From: Nilaparvata lugens | Lineage: Eukaryota > Arthropoda > Insecta > Hemiptera > Delphacidae | Direction: 5' to 3' | DNA length: 64,000 nucleotides | Assembly: GCF_014356525.2 (NCBI RefSeq) | Contig: NC_052508.1 | Coordinates: forward strand, 55,066,497-55,130,496 | Shown: positions 45,183 to 57,362 of the stretch, piece after piece | How positions within the stretch are numbered: the stretch's first letter is position 1 | Layout of the letters: every line of letters begins with the position of its first letter | The notes under the pieces: generated by a model | Told to the model about the DNA's origin: nothing | Seen by the model: only the letters and a program-made list of their open reading frames with translations | Databases searched by the model: none | Program-made: the position numbers and the translations under genes

Positions 45183-46146
45183 AATTAATGTGCATGTGAC
45201 AAAATAAAATTGAGTTTCTTCAATTATGGAAAAATTTCACAATATCGATTCTCATTCAACAAATTTTATCAATAAATTCTTCTACTTTTTGTCATTTTGA
45301 GTGATAAGACTGTCCGGTATAGTTTGAAAATAAAAATATCATTCAACCACAGATACCGTACAGTAAAAACCATTCTCATGACCTGAATATATACAGAATA
45401 AATACAGAAACCACTTGAAATGAGATATCTCTTGAAGACACCTTTCCCCAAATAATCCACATTGGGCTGTATCTGTTGTTCTCTCCCGACAATAATTATG
45501 GCATAATTTTCAACTTGGCTATATAATTTGTAGTTGTATGGAAAAATAAATAAAATGATCAGACATCAGAATAGATGTTAACTTACTTATAAAATTTGAG
45601 AATTCAGAATCATATGAGAGAGATTTTGTAAATGCAATAAAATAATATATAATAATTATAAATAAATTCCACTTAAAAATGAATTCCAAATTCTCTTTAC
45701 CACCTTTTATCCTATCTAAACCAGCACATCCATAACTTTTCCAAACAATAAGAAGTATCATACACAAAATTGTCTCCTGAAAACAGTATTTTCTATACCA
45801 ATTCATTAAGTCAAAAATCAAAACTATTCAATTGAAATCAAGAAAATTAATAGGTGCACCATAACTTTTCAATTGAAATCAGGACCTATATCTACATATT
45901 TTTTGTAAATTTCTTTAAAACACTCCTACATTACCAAAATATACCAAAGTTATTGTGGGCCAAGATGTAATTTTCTATATCATGTCATATTTTGTAATAA
46001 CTTGATCCAACTAGAGTGGTATCCGTGGGCCTACGCCTACTGTATTTGAAATAATAATTAAGTCTGCTAGATTGAGTCAATTTAGAATGGGGGAGACTTT
46101 CTTCTTGCAGAGTATTTTGAAGAGTGTATTTTAGCTTATCATTATA
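45183..46146. other. Intergenic, no gene seen
   Basis: A partial retroposon core (TTGGGCTGTATCTGTTGTTC) lies at about 45462-45485. A 100-codon minus frame (45519-45821) is hydrophobic but matches nothing I recognise. Confidence 0.35.
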
Positions 46147-46640
46147 CTAGCCGTCAGGCTCGCTTCGCTCGCCATATCCGTCTGGACCCCCGACTGGATC
46201 GTCAAGAATAAGATCAGCGGGCTCGCTTCGCTCGCCTGCATTTTTCATTTGAGCATGCTTCATTCCATCAGAAAGTCAAAGTACTGAGGAAACGCAGAAA
46301 AGTTGAGAAAAACGCTAATTTTGGGCGTATCTTTGGCGTTATTTCAAATTCCTTCTAACACAACATTATTACACTCTAGCTTAGCTTCTGTACTAAATTT
46401 GAACAATTTCTGTTCATTTGTTCTCGATAAAGCTGAGAAAACGCTAAAAAACGCTGGAAAAACACAGATTTTGGAAATTTATCCAAATCCGTTCTTAGTG
46501 CGCCTCTTATGGGTCAACTGAACATATCTACCAAATTTGAACGTTTTTGGTCCGGTAGATTTTTAGTTCTGTGAGTGAGTGAGTGAGTGAGTGAGTCAGT
46601 CAGTCAGTCAGTCAGTGAGTGAGTGCCATTTATCGCTTTT
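46147..46640. mobile_element. Repeat element with GCTCGCTTCGCTCGC boxes and GTGA/GTCA tract
   Basis: It begins CTAGCCGTCAGGCTCGCTTC and contains a second GGCTCGCTTCGCTCGCC box. It ends in about six GTGA and five GTCA units (46571-46622). Many insect genomes carry such elements, often annotated as Helitron-like; I cannot confirm the class. It abuts the last recognisable exon of the odorant receptor. Confidence 0.55.
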
Positions 46641-49600
46641 ATATATTTTGATTGTTGAATATTTGTCTACTGACATCTTTGAAGGACACATAGTTGAGTG
46701 TGTATATGCCGAAAGGCCGCATCTGAATATCGACGTTGGCCCGTGTCATCATAATATGGAGAGTCTGCTTGAACCAGTGCGGCTTGTCTGTCCAATGAAT
46801 CTCTGCTAGCTTTCTGCGCAAGATGTCGTTCTTGAAAAATCATCAGAATGGAACATGAAAGTTACCCCAATGATCAGTGAAAAGTCACTACGGTACTGAG
46901 AGTGAGAGAGGTAGGAAATTTATATTTCTTTCTATTTCATTATATGACTGGATGTCAGTCTTGGGCCCTGTTCATTCTAGGAACGCACTTATTACCGTAA
47001 ATCTAACAGACCATAAGACCTATACATTCAACATTTATATGATCATTCAATGGCATTACATTTTTAAGAGATTCCTAGAAACCTGGCCATTTGAGTGTAG
47101 GTATCAAATGGAAATTAAATACAACCAAATTGAGCTTTTCTAGCAAACATTTTTTTGGCTTCTTAATGGGGTTAGTATCAATCAAGGATATCAACTGAAT
47201 GCACTGGGTTGAAAATTCGTTCTCTTGGTAGGGTAAAGCCATTGTTATACGGTGAAAAAACTACATTTAATTGGGTTTTTGAATAGCACTTGAAATTATA
47301 ATTTAACTTATGGCTGTTCCGTACACTTTTTTATTATTTAAATTGGATAATCTTTTTTAATATAATTGTTAATATCATCATAAGAGTGAGAAAAAGTGGC
47401 AACTGACATTTTTAAGTGGTCTCATAAGCGAGTTATGGGTTGTTGAAGTGCTAAATTTCCAGATTCCGTATTCTTTCCAGATCATAAACGGTTTTGACTA
47501 TATTATTAGAACTTCTCTTAACAATTCAAAAAATGTATCTTTCCAAACTAAAACATTTTATTCCCCATTTCGTTCATAAATAAAAAAGTAACATTTTTTA
47601 AAATTAGATAAATTGTTTATTCTGGCATTAATCGCGAAAAAACGCATATTATAACAAAGGTAATGATATACTGAATGTATTAAGAAAAACTCCAATGGAA
47701 AATTCGAAACCGTTTATGATCTGAAAATAAAACGGAGTTTAGCACTTCAACAACCCATAACTCACTTATTAGATCACTTAAAAATGAATGATCTTAACAA
47801 TTATATTGAAAAAGATTATCCAATTTGAATAGAAATAAAAAGGTGTATCGAACAGCCTTAAAGCTTATGCACTTAAACTTCAAACCAATAAACAACGTAA
47901 AAATAGACTAACGTTGATAAATTAACGTTATAAAAAACGTTACAATAAACATATCATCCTATTTGTAAACGTTTTTCAACAATATTAAAATAACATACAT
48001 TTCTAAATACTATAGATATTTTTCAAAAATTAGAAATTCTTCAGATTCAAGACGCTGGTGAAACTATGCTCTGTATTCAACAAATTTATTCTAGAAATAG
48101 ACAGGTTCATTCAACCAAATATTTTTGTTTTAAAATATTGTTCATAATACAGTACCTGATTGAGAATGCGTTGACCATTATGATAAGCGTAGAATATGGT
48201 TAAGCTTACCAAAACGAATGACAAAGCAAAAATCATCCTCTTTCTCAAATCATTAGTCTGTATAAGAAAAAAAATTGCAGATAATTTCTTGATTGATTGG
48301 AAATATGAAAAATTTAGGTTCTAATATTTTATATTTTCATTCAACGTCCTACTCAAATTTTTGACAAGTTTTTTGTAGGATAATCTATCATTAGAAATAA
48401 TATTTTTCTTCCTGTATAGGTTTTTCTTAAGTATTCTCTCAAGTTTCATTGTCAAATCAGTTAGGAAATTGGAAATCATCTCCTAGTGGTTTGTTCCAGT
48501 CTTGCCTATATTTTCACTTTTCATTTTACTCAGGCTACCCACAAAATAATGAACTTGCTGAGCATTCTCAGAAACAAAATTGATCAAATACAGATTGGTA
48601 CCTAGTAAATATATAAAGTACATGGAAAACATTTTACTTATAGAATAATTGTACTGTTAATAATTTAAAATGATAATGATATACATCAAACAATCAATTT
48701 GGATTTATTGAATAATCACAATTCAGTCTCTACGTTCATCCAAGACACAATCATTAAATACTGTAGGTGAACTACTCCACTGACTACTTGATCTTTATTG
48801 AACTCGAATTCACTATATTGCAAAGACTGGTTATATCTGTTATATATTGACTGGATTCAAATTTTTCAAACGCAAATGTTTTCAGATAAGTATGCACTCA
48901 CTGTTAGCACGAGATAAGCCATGGTGCAGCAGTATATCATGATTTCTATATTTATAATCGAAATCATATATCCTGAGCCATCAGCACAAAGTCTAAAATT
49001 TCTGCAATATAAAAAACATCAATTCAGTCTTGTACATTGTATAAGTTATGGAAGTGAACAATAATTTCCTAAACTGGATAATACTGTGAGATAATTTTCA
49101 ATTTTGATTCATTTACCACCTTTTTCACAATTCTGAAGAAATGAGTAACTATCAAAAATGCATTTTATAACATTTGGTATGGGACTATGGGATAAATTTT
49201 TTTTAAAGAATGTTTGCCACTCAACATCAATTCAGTTTTATCCAGATGGAAATTTCCATCTAGCTGTTTACCCTGTTGTCAATACTTGCAGTAGCAGAAG
49301 TCTTCGGGGTAATTTGCATAATTTAATTTGGATTTTCGTTCAATAATAATTATCAGTTTCATCCTTCAAAAATAATTCACCTACCCTATTGTAGCCCAAT
49401 TATGTTTTGTAACTCTTTTTAAGTTAATTCCAAGAATTACATAAGAAACATTATGGCGACATAGTACATACCAGTAATTTTACAAAATTTCACAGAAAAG
49501 TCTACAGTACAGAATTTTGACACAAAATCTCATCGATTTAAAAAGCCTATAATATTACAGCTTCGAGTTTATACCTGTAAAGAGTTTGATGGTGATGAAC

Positions 49601-50464
49601 AATATGAGCCATATCTTCTCTTAGATGAACTGGTTTTTCTGTGAAATGTGAGATGTTGTTCTGTTGATCAATTGCTTGCGAACTGTTGTTGGAGTCAGCA
49701 TTGAGACCTGGCTCTAAAGAAACTTGTATAAGATCATCCAAAAGAATGATGAGTATGTCAAAATCAGCCAGTAAGCGTTCTATAGAAAGGGTTACCAAAA
49801 ATACAATCAAGAATGCTTCTGTGAAATATATTGACACTGTTAAACTATGAAAGGTGTAAAAGTATAGAAAAAATATTGGAGATTTGAGTTCAGGAGAGCA
49901 ATAGCTCAACAAAGGAGTTGGCCAGTCGATAGACTCATTTTCTGGAGTTATCAACCCAGAGAAATGAATAATTATATTTCTGTTGATAACTGCAAATCCA
50001 CAAATAAAAATTATAATTTTTAAATTTCTTGTCAAAGAGCTCATATCTTTCCTCTTCTCCCGACAGTAATTCTGAATTTTTCTCCACAAATAATTTTTTC
50101 TGACTCTCAAATCATAGTGGCTAGAAGCAATGTCACATTCAATAAGCTCTAGCAATTTCGTGACTTCTTCATTATTGATACTGTGTTTGATTATATTGCC
50201 TGCCATCATCATCGATATCATACTGTCTGTCAGTGCTTGCATACTTTTTTCAGAATTTTCTTTTAGAATAACACGAAGACCCAACAGAATATTGGCCTGC
50301 AGAAAAAGGCTCATTGCCACTAGAATTATGATTGGATGCAAATTTGAAGGTTTTTCAAATGTCATTAAATTGATAAACTTTCTCACAAAAGATGTAATCT
50401 CCATCGCCTTGTATCTTCTTTCTGTAACTGGCATAATTTCTGGATTTTTCCCTGGAACAGACAT
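46641..50464 (-). CDS. Odorant receptor (7tm_6), four recognisable exons
   Basis: This is an insect odorant receptor: a membrane protein that forms ligand-gated cation channels with Orco in olfactory neurons. I joined exons 49575-50464, 48902-49001, 48156-48257 and 46675-46830 with GT-AG junctions in matching phase. The first true ATG gives MSVPGKNPEI. Hydrophobic spans lie near residues 44-66, 148-170 and 197-225, with two more in exons 2 and 3. Family marks are HIVHHHQTLYR before the first intron, HNGQRILNQ|NDILRRKLAEIHW across the third, and WFKQTLHIMMTRANVDI in the last exon. The sum is about 416 residues to a possible donor at GAT|GTCAGT. Read through, it stops 11 residues later at 46641. 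The usual final exon (aromatic C-terminus) is not seen and may be displaced by the adjoining repeat. The broken receptor at 58 kb is a paralogue. Confidence 0.85.
46675..46830 (-). CDS. Odorant receptor exon 4
   Basis: It starts after TTTTTCAAG and encodes NDILRRKLAEIHWTDKPHW, then FKQTLHIMMTRANVDIQ and RPFGIYTLNYVSFKD. This is the standard 7tm_6 C-terminal region. A GTCAGT follows GAT as a possible donor; otherwise translation stops at 46641. Confidence 0.8.
46831..48155 (-). other. Odorant receptor intron 3 with foldback element
   Basis: Contains a foldback (47305-47872) and otherwise AT-rich sequence. Confidence 0.7.
47305..47872. mobile_element. Foldback element G
   Basis: Left arm pieces GGCTGTTCCGTACAC, AATTGGATAATCTTTTT and TTATGGGTTGTTGAAGTGCT reappear in reverse complement and mirrored order on the right, ending CGAACAGCCTTAA. 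The arms are about 200 bp. No frame is present. Confidence 0.8.
48156..48257 (-). CDS. Odorant receptor exon 3
   Basis: The acceptor TTATACAG and donor AATCAG|GTACTG bound 102 nt, phase 0 at both ends. It encodes TNDLRKRMIFALSFVLVSL then TIFYAYHNGQRILNQ, corresponding to the sixth span and the short third intracellular loop. Confidence 0.8.
48902..49001 (-). CDS. Odorant receptor exon 2
   Basis: The acceptor TTGCAG and donor GTGAGT bound 100 nt, phase 2 to 0. It encodes FRLCADGSGYMISIINIEIM and then IYCCTMAYLVLT, the fifth membrane span in this family's layout. Confidence 0.8.
49262..49350 (+). repeat. 85-bp dispersed core repeat J, copy 2
   Basis: It lies in intron 1 of the odorant receptor. 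It shares CAGTAGCAGAAGTCTTCGGG with the other two copies and also CATCTAGCTGTTTAC upstream with copy 1. Confidence 0.75.
49575..50464 (-). CDS. Odorant receptor exon 1
   Basis: An 890-nt exon that encodes about 297 residues up to HHHQTLYR and ends in TACAG|GTATAA, phase 2. It holds the N-terminus, the first four membrane spans and the long second intracellular loop, including an acidic-serine segment around residues 250-275. A TTG five codons upstream is in frame but ATG at 50462-50464 is preferred. Confidence 0.85.
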
Positions 50465-52040
50465 GAATACAAGATACAACCTATATTATAATTTTTCGCT
50501 AGGGCTACTCTTGAATAGAAATAATAAATATACATCTATGTACCCTTTTTGAAAATAGTAAAAATTTGAATTTTACAATTTGGAAAAAGTTTACTAATTT
50601 TTATTTTTATTCCTACAGCCTACATTTATGCAATAGAGCCTACTTACCTATCTAATGAACACCGTACACTCATTTTCATTAATGTTCTTTGTGCCCTGGT
50701 TACTATTCATTCCAATCAAAAACCAGAACATTCTTTAACGTTGATTGCGAGCTTTCAAATACAAAACCTTGATATTTTATTATATTTATTATCCGTCCAT
50801 GATTATGGAATTATAATTTCCAAAATATCAAATGATACAACTATCAATTGCGTTAATATTAATATTGTTCTAACATTATCATTGTTAGAAATAGGAATAT
50901 TGTACCCAGATAGATTGAAAATCTATAAGAAAGAGCTAAGCTTGAATTATAATATTATTCTAGTTATATATTGCAACACACCCTCCCAAGAACTGTGTTT
51001 CATTGTCAATTTTAAACTTTCATTTAAAGTGTCTCTCAGAAGGGACAATTTATTAAGAAACATTTTCAAAATCTATTCCATTCTCAATTTTTAATATATT
51101 CTGGAATGTGTTTGTGATCTCCCTGCTCCTCAATTCTTGGTGAATCAAACTCTATCATAATTTATTTATGAAAAATTTGATTAATAAATTAAAAACTAAA
51201 AAACCCTTTCTGCACATCTATCGAGATCAGTGGTTCCCAATAAGTGATCCGCAAAAGCTCTGGAAGAGGTCCGCAAGGAAGCCGAGGGAAGAAAAATTGT
51301 CGTTTTAAGCTTTATTAGTGGTTTTAGAATGATCATTTTTGGTCTATACATAAAAGTATAACCAAATTCCCTTCCAAAATGTTATACTGAACTCATCGTA
51401 AGTTCAAAATAATATGTTTCCAATCGGAGAAAGAATTGATAAGTACCACATTTCTAAATAAATGCTGTAAGATAGGATTATGAAGCTATTTTTTTTTCTC
51501 TGTCATGTAACCCATTTCAGAGGTACCGTATTTATCAAACATGATAAAACATTTATAATATGGAAAAAAGTCCTTTCTCTTCATACTTGGATTGATTTCC
51601 TTATCGTGTAGCATCCCACTGCAGAGTCTATGTGTCGGGATGCATAAATTTAACTTTATATAATAAATTCGCATAAAGCGGTCCTTTATAATAAAGAAGG
51701 CTTGTGATAAATTTTATACAACCTCAACCTACCCCTTTCTTTTTTCTTGTCAGCTTTTTAAATTTTACTTGAATCTTGTTGAGCTCTGAAAGTCACACAC
51801 AGTTGAATAGACTGCCTAATTCTGTTTTTGTTTCAAGAACTCAATGTTTGGAGATTAGGCCTACGTCTTCAAATACTGTGCAGCAAAACAACAAACCCGT
51901 TTTTGTTGAATTCCTCTTCAATGTTGGCGCATCTTATGTTGTCACTTTCACTTTTGCAATTTGGGAAAGACTAGCTCACTTTTCCTCTGTCAGTGAATGT
52001 TGTGTATATTTAAACAAGAACCCCCATTTCTTGACAGCTA
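50465..52040. other. Intergenic with a hAT-like terminus
   Basis: At 51228 the sequence CAGTGGTTCCCAATAAGTG with following GGTCCGCAAGGAAGCC resembles the left end of a hAT element. The matching right end TTGGGAACCACTG is not found nearby. No gene is seen; a 117-codon plus frame at 50741 looks like chance. Confidence 0.4.
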
Positions 52041-52910
52041 TTGGTCCATATGAATAAAACCAGAGCAAATGCTCATAAGCAAGAGCATGGTGCATAAGGT
52101 TTTGGTCATGAAAAAAAAGTAGAAGCAAAAGCATTTGCTCATTTTTATATGAATAAGCTTTACCTTATACTCTTACCTCATGCTCCTGAACTCTGGAGCA
52201 AATTCTCACGTATTTTAAAGATATTTCATCAGCTGATTCGCTTTGTTTTTATAGCTCACGAAAGCGCTAAATATGAAAGTAAGGTGCACCGCTTGTGTTT
52301 GCGTCGTCTGCTCTGTTTTCTATTTAAAAATAGAATTTTAGGTTAGTTGAGTTTAGAATTTTGAAATAATAGCGTGAAAAAATGTCATCTCTATAATAAT
52401 CTTCAGCATATTCTTGTAATATCAATAGCCTTCTTATAATTGTCTACACTCTCATCTTCTTAAATGCCTATTTCCTATTTTGTGATGGCTATCTTTATAA
52501 CAGGTAGCTATCTTTTGTATTTATTCTTTTGTAGGGATAATGGTGATTTATCATGGTTGAATCTAAAAAGAGTTTTATAGTTCTCAACTATTGGTTGTGA
52601 TTGTATCTGGTATAGTTTCCTCTTCCTCATACGAATTAGTTGAGCCATTATTTTTACTATGAGCAAAAGGTGATAAGCTGCTCTAGACTGGACTCACCTT
52701 TTTTGAAGCATTTGCTTCAAAAGTTGAGCAAATGCTCTAGTTTATTCATACAATTTTGAGCAAAAGCTTTTACTTTTGAGCAAATGCTCAAACTATTTTT
52801 TTGATGAGCATGAGCAAAAGGTTTTGCTTAAGTTTATTCATAGAAAATGAAGCAAATGCTCCATATTGTAGAAGTATAAGCAAATGCTCAACTTTATTCA
52901 TATGGTCCAA
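52041..52910. mobile_element. MITE family H, copy 1
   Basis: The ends TTGGTCCATATGAATAAA and TTTATTCATATGGTCCAA are flanked by TA. Sub-terminal zones are full of GAGCAAATGCT and AGCATTTGCT-like motifs in both orientations. It is 870 bp with no transposase domain. Confidence 0.85.
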
Positions 52911-52950
52911 TATCTTCATTATCACACAGATAATCATTGTTTAATCGAAT

Positions 52951-53421
52951 CATTGGGCCATATGAATAAGAGGAAATAGGCATTTAAGAAGATGGGAGTG
53001 TAGACGATTATAAGAAGGCTATCGATATTATAAGAATATGCTGAAGATTATTATGGAGATGACATTTTTTCACGCTATTATTTCAAAATTCTAAACTCAA
53101 CTAACTTGAAACTCTATTCATAAATAGAAAACAGAGCAGACGACGCAAACACAAGCGGTGCACCCTACTTGCATATTTAGCGCTTCCGTGAGCTATAAAA
53201 CAAAGTAAGGTTACAAAAGTGAATCAGCTGATGAAAAATCTTTAAAATACGTGAGCATTTGCTCCAGAGTTCAGGAGCATAAGGTAAGAGTATAAGGTAA
53301 AGCTTATTCATATAAACATGAGCAAATGCTTTTGCTTCTACGTTTTGCTCAAGAGCAAAACCTTATGCTCAATGCTTCTGCTCATGAGCATTTGCTCTGG
53401 TTTTATTCATATGGGCCATTG
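52951..53421. mobile_element. MITE family H, copy 2, inverted and shorter
   Basis: The ends are CATTGGGCCATATGAATAA and TTATTCATATGGGCCATTG. Its body is the reverse complement of the left 450 bp of copy 1 (for example GCAAACACAAGCGGTGCACC). Only 40 bp separate the copies. Confidence 0.85.
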
Positions 53422-53881
53422 AAGATTGAGAGCTCTGATTGATTCCATTCTCTTCGCAAATTTATCATCTGAAAAGTCAGAAGTGGTTTATTCAGCACGA
53501 TATCGCTCGATTTGGAGAAAACCGCAGAGAACTAACTGTGAACTGGAACCAAAAATCCAAGCGTTTTAGTCACTTATAGAAAACTCCAGGGCTAGAAGGT
53601 CAACTTTTTATACTTAATTTGTGCAAAATAAATGAATAAAAAATTCAGGTTATTCGGAGTTATTTCCGAAAAAGTATTATTGGACTGGACCAATAAAGGT
53701 TTTTTACTGGACCATTACACCGATCTAAAAAAATACTGTGCTTCTGGACTCTGAGAGGTTTCTAATAACAGCACTAGATCGCGCTGCCTGCGTTTCGAGG
53801 GGATGAAGAGTTTGAGAGAATGAATCATAGATCGCGCTACCTGTATCATCCGTCACTCAGAAGCCGGCCGAAAAGTTGGAA
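53422..53881. other. No gene seen
   Basis: A short unassigned gap between the MITE pair and the inverted repeat arm, without visible features. Confidence 0.35.
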
Positions 53882-54683
53882 TCCTATTATATTATGCGAG
53901 CAATTTCTGTATATCTGTTTATATTTTTATTATTATTTTATTAAAATATTGTTATATATATATATATTTTTATATTTTTATTTTTTCATATTTTTATATT
54001 TAGACTATGTATCTGGTTATCTAGTTATTTATGTTCAACGGATCTCAAAAACGGCTCTAACGATTTTCACAAAATTTGGAATATAGCCTAGTAGGTTTAT
54101 AACATAAAAAATCGATTGCACTAGATCTCATCCCTGGGAAAACTCGTTGAAGGACATGAAAAGGATTATTTATCCTTGGAAAAACAGATGATGATTTGTG
54201 TAAAGCTGTGTAATTAATTAGCTTACCGTATCTCGCGAGAAATCTAGAAATTTTAATTGACTCGATCAAAATAATCTGATTTGTTGACATGAGATGGTAT
54301 ATATCATAATATTCAAATTTAAACATTATTTTATAGTTCTAAGTGATTAGTGAGTGTTATTTTGTTATTCAATTTGGTATGTAAACAATCTAAATTGGAA
54401 CTTTCATGTTTTCAAATATTTGGGCTGAAAATTCTACCTGAATTCAAGTGTATGGAAAATAACCTACTTTTTGGAATATTTATAGTGTATAAATCAAAAT
54501 TCAGGGAAAAACAGTTTTGGGCTGTGCCTATTAATCCTTCCCCAATCATTTTAAAGAATTGAGTTCTGTTTATCAATAAATAAATAATGAGCGAAGCTCG
54601 GTGTCCCGATATTGTGGTTGAAATGAAAACTTCCATTGGCACCAACAATAAATTAGCTCTACTCATTGGAAGTGGTCACTATT
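53882..54683 (-). repeat. Arm 2 of the long inverted repeat pair
   Basis: Reverse complement of 44418-45182, with an expanded TA/TTTTTAT-rich tract at 53935-54000. The retroposon copy inside reads CAGTTTTGGGCTGTGCCTAT on the plus strand. Divergence from arm 1 is modest. Confidence 0.85.
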
Positions 54684-55297
54684 CACTGATCACTGTACAT
54701 ATGTGTATGTGCAGAATGGCTCACTATGAGGGTTGGTGTTCAACCGATGTCTTGACTTGACTCAAGACTGTTACAATCAATACTGAGACATTTAATTTTA
54801 CTATTGTTAAGAGAATATCGACATATCTATCCTTGACAGTCTATAATTATAACAATTGAGTACAATAAATATACATTCATTTCAGGTTTGTGCGGTATTT
54901 TGTAGAGTAGTTATTCAAAACATGACTATTTCCATCATTGAAAAAAATAGAATTTATCTACTGTAGCTATTTCCTTGAAAATGAGTACCTACTGTTGCCC
55001 CATTATTACGAGTAGTGACTTTAAGGAAAGCAAAACGACAAGACCTGCAATTACCTAGGCCTACTCTTCCAGGGAGTCAGAAAAAATCTAATTATGGTTC
55101 CTATTCCTGAGCATCTCCTAAATATTTAAAGAGAAGAGGATTGATGGGCATCTCTCCTAACTTGAAAAGGAATCACTTGTCTTCTAACTTCCAGTGAATG
55201 AGCTTTGTCTAAAGTTGGTATTCTCTTCTTACTTGTTCATATTTCAATACTAAATGATAATGCTCAGTCTGATAAGTTAATACTTAGTAAACCAAAT

Positions 55298-55513
55298 GTC
55301 AACCCTAGAAAGACAGCAGGGGTTACGCGTACCCCAGACCATTATATTTTTTGTTGTTACTTTGGCAGCAGTAAACTTGTAGATCTGGGATTTTTTGTAT
55401 TCTCTAACTAGTCCATCAACTTCCTGCACATGTGATTTAGAAGCTGTAAGTCGGTCAGAATTAGGTGAAAAAATCCCTTGTTGTTGCGCGTAACCCCTGT
55501 TGTCTTCAGTTGA
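55298..55513. mobile_element. Small MITE, piggyBac-like end motif
   Basis: The left end CAACCCTAGAAAGACAGCAG and then GGGTTACGCG pairs with the right end, CGCGTAACCCCTGTTGTCTTC. CCCTAGAAAG recalls piggyBac termini, but a clean TTAA duplication is not visible. A frame spans part of it without domain. Confidence 0.5.
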
Positions 55514-55599
55514 TTAATTTGAGCTTTGCTCGAAAATTTTGCTTATTTTCAAATGCTATTGATGTACAATCCAAATCAACGATTCACGAGAACCGTTAA

Positions 55600-55990
55600 C
55601 TTTACAAAAAAATTGCAAGGGACAAAAAAGTTAGCAAATTGTATCAATATTTCAAGGATACCTCATTCATTAAGATTGATCGAAGAATAACAGAGAAATT
55701 AATTATTTCTGTACTGCATGCATGACCATGAACAAACAAGATCATATGAAAAACATTGTAAAATTAGCTGGATGGCCATAGGGAGCCATACCTGTTCCAA
55801 AGCGTCATCTTAAATACAATTTGGAATCGAAAATTCAATATTGATGTTTAAATGATGAAAAGTGGTCATGCATGCAGTACGAAAATGATTAATTTCTTCG
55901 TTATTCTTTGACCAGTCTCAATAAATAAGGTATCCTTGAAATCTTGATACAATTTGCTAACTTTTTTGTCTCTTGTATTTTTTTGTAAAA
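55600..55990. repeat. Foldback with 125-bp arms
   Basis: AAAAAAGTTAGCAAATTGTA and AGGATACCTCATTCATTAAG on the left match the right arm in reverse complement (TACAATTTGCTAACTTTTTT). The single-copy loop is about 140 bp. Confidence 0.75.
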
Positions 55991-56280
55991 TGAAATTTGC
56001 AAACAAAAATTTAAAATGGCCGCCATTTTGAGAATTTACATCGATTTTTTTTTCAAGTTGAGTCTTTATAGCGTAAATTCTCATGACAAATTTCAGATCA
56101 ATACAACACTTCGTTCTTGACATAAAAATTCCTAAGTGATCAAAACAAAATGACAGCTATAAGGATAACCGCTGAGTTTTGGACACTTCAAATAGGACAT
56201 TTGTAGACATTTGTAGTCTCCTATCATCCAGGAAAAATACCCTAAAATGTTCGACACTACTTCTGAAACATTCTGTATTA

Positions 56281-56372
56281 CCTGTTAACCCTGTTGTCAA
56301 TATTTGCAGTAGCAGAAGTCTTCGGGGTGATTCACAGCATTTAATTTGGATTTCCGTTTAATAATAATAGCT
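56281..56372 (+). repeat. 85-bp dispersed core repeat J, copy 3
   Basis: Shares CCCTGTTGTCAATATTTGCA and GTAGCAGAAGTCTTCGGGGT with copies 1 and 2, then CAGCATTTAATTTGGATT. Confidence 0.75.
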
Positions 56373-57362
56373 ATTCATTAATTAGCATTTGAATAAATGC
56401 AATTTATTATTAATTTCTTATATATTATTCAGGCAAATTATGAAAATATACCTTATTTACTTGATCAATAATTTGAATAGTTATTTCTATTTACAGAGAA
56501 TAATTAGATCTGGTTGTATTGGTCTTTGCAATGAAGAAGACTGACTCATTTGGACTGATTGATTGTGATAGAGAATATAAAGGACAATATATTCAATAGC
56601 TTGAATGATTAATGAGAAGAATAAATTAAGATTTTCAGTTCACAAATAACCAGTAGGATGGTATGTATTATTCTCTATTTCAAATTTACTAGGTACATGG
56701 GATTATTTACTTAAAAACTATTCAAATCCCATAATGTTATTTTAAACAATCACTATTCTTTTCATTTTAGTGAGCAGAAATAGTTTTTCCAATGTTACTA
56801 TGTTCCAATGTTCCAGTGTCAATACATTTTTTTTAATGGATTCATTCCTTCCAAAATAAAATCTTACAGATTAAGGGGTTTTGATCAATTTTTATTGTAA
56901 TCTATTCAATAATTATAGTTCAATCTATTGAAACAATAATCATTAAAATTCACGATGACTGAACTTAACACTTTAAATAGTTCTGTAATTGCTGATAAAT
57001 TTGTCACGCAAGAGTGTTCCACTGTAAAAAATCTGGTACGTTATATTGATTTTATTGCAAAAAATGGATAAAAAACAAATATCTCAGTCCCTTTACTTGG
57101 TACCTACTTCACCATGGGATAATAAATATGAATGTGTCATTGCCTGTAACAAATATAATCTATATTCTATGATCATGATAAATAGCCTACCTTCAAAACA
57201 GTATGAAAATTCTCGAATTTTATTTGCGCATTCACTAAACTCTACAAGGAAGTCTAAAATATAAAGCTGGTGAATACTATTCTTACTGAATTAGTCGCAA
57301 CTTCTATGAAAGTTTTTTATCAAATAAAACTCATTCTCGCACTTTTGATATTCTCCCACTCA
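56373..57362. other. No gene seen
   Basis: AT-rich sequence with no recognisable exons or repeats. Confidence 0.4.
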
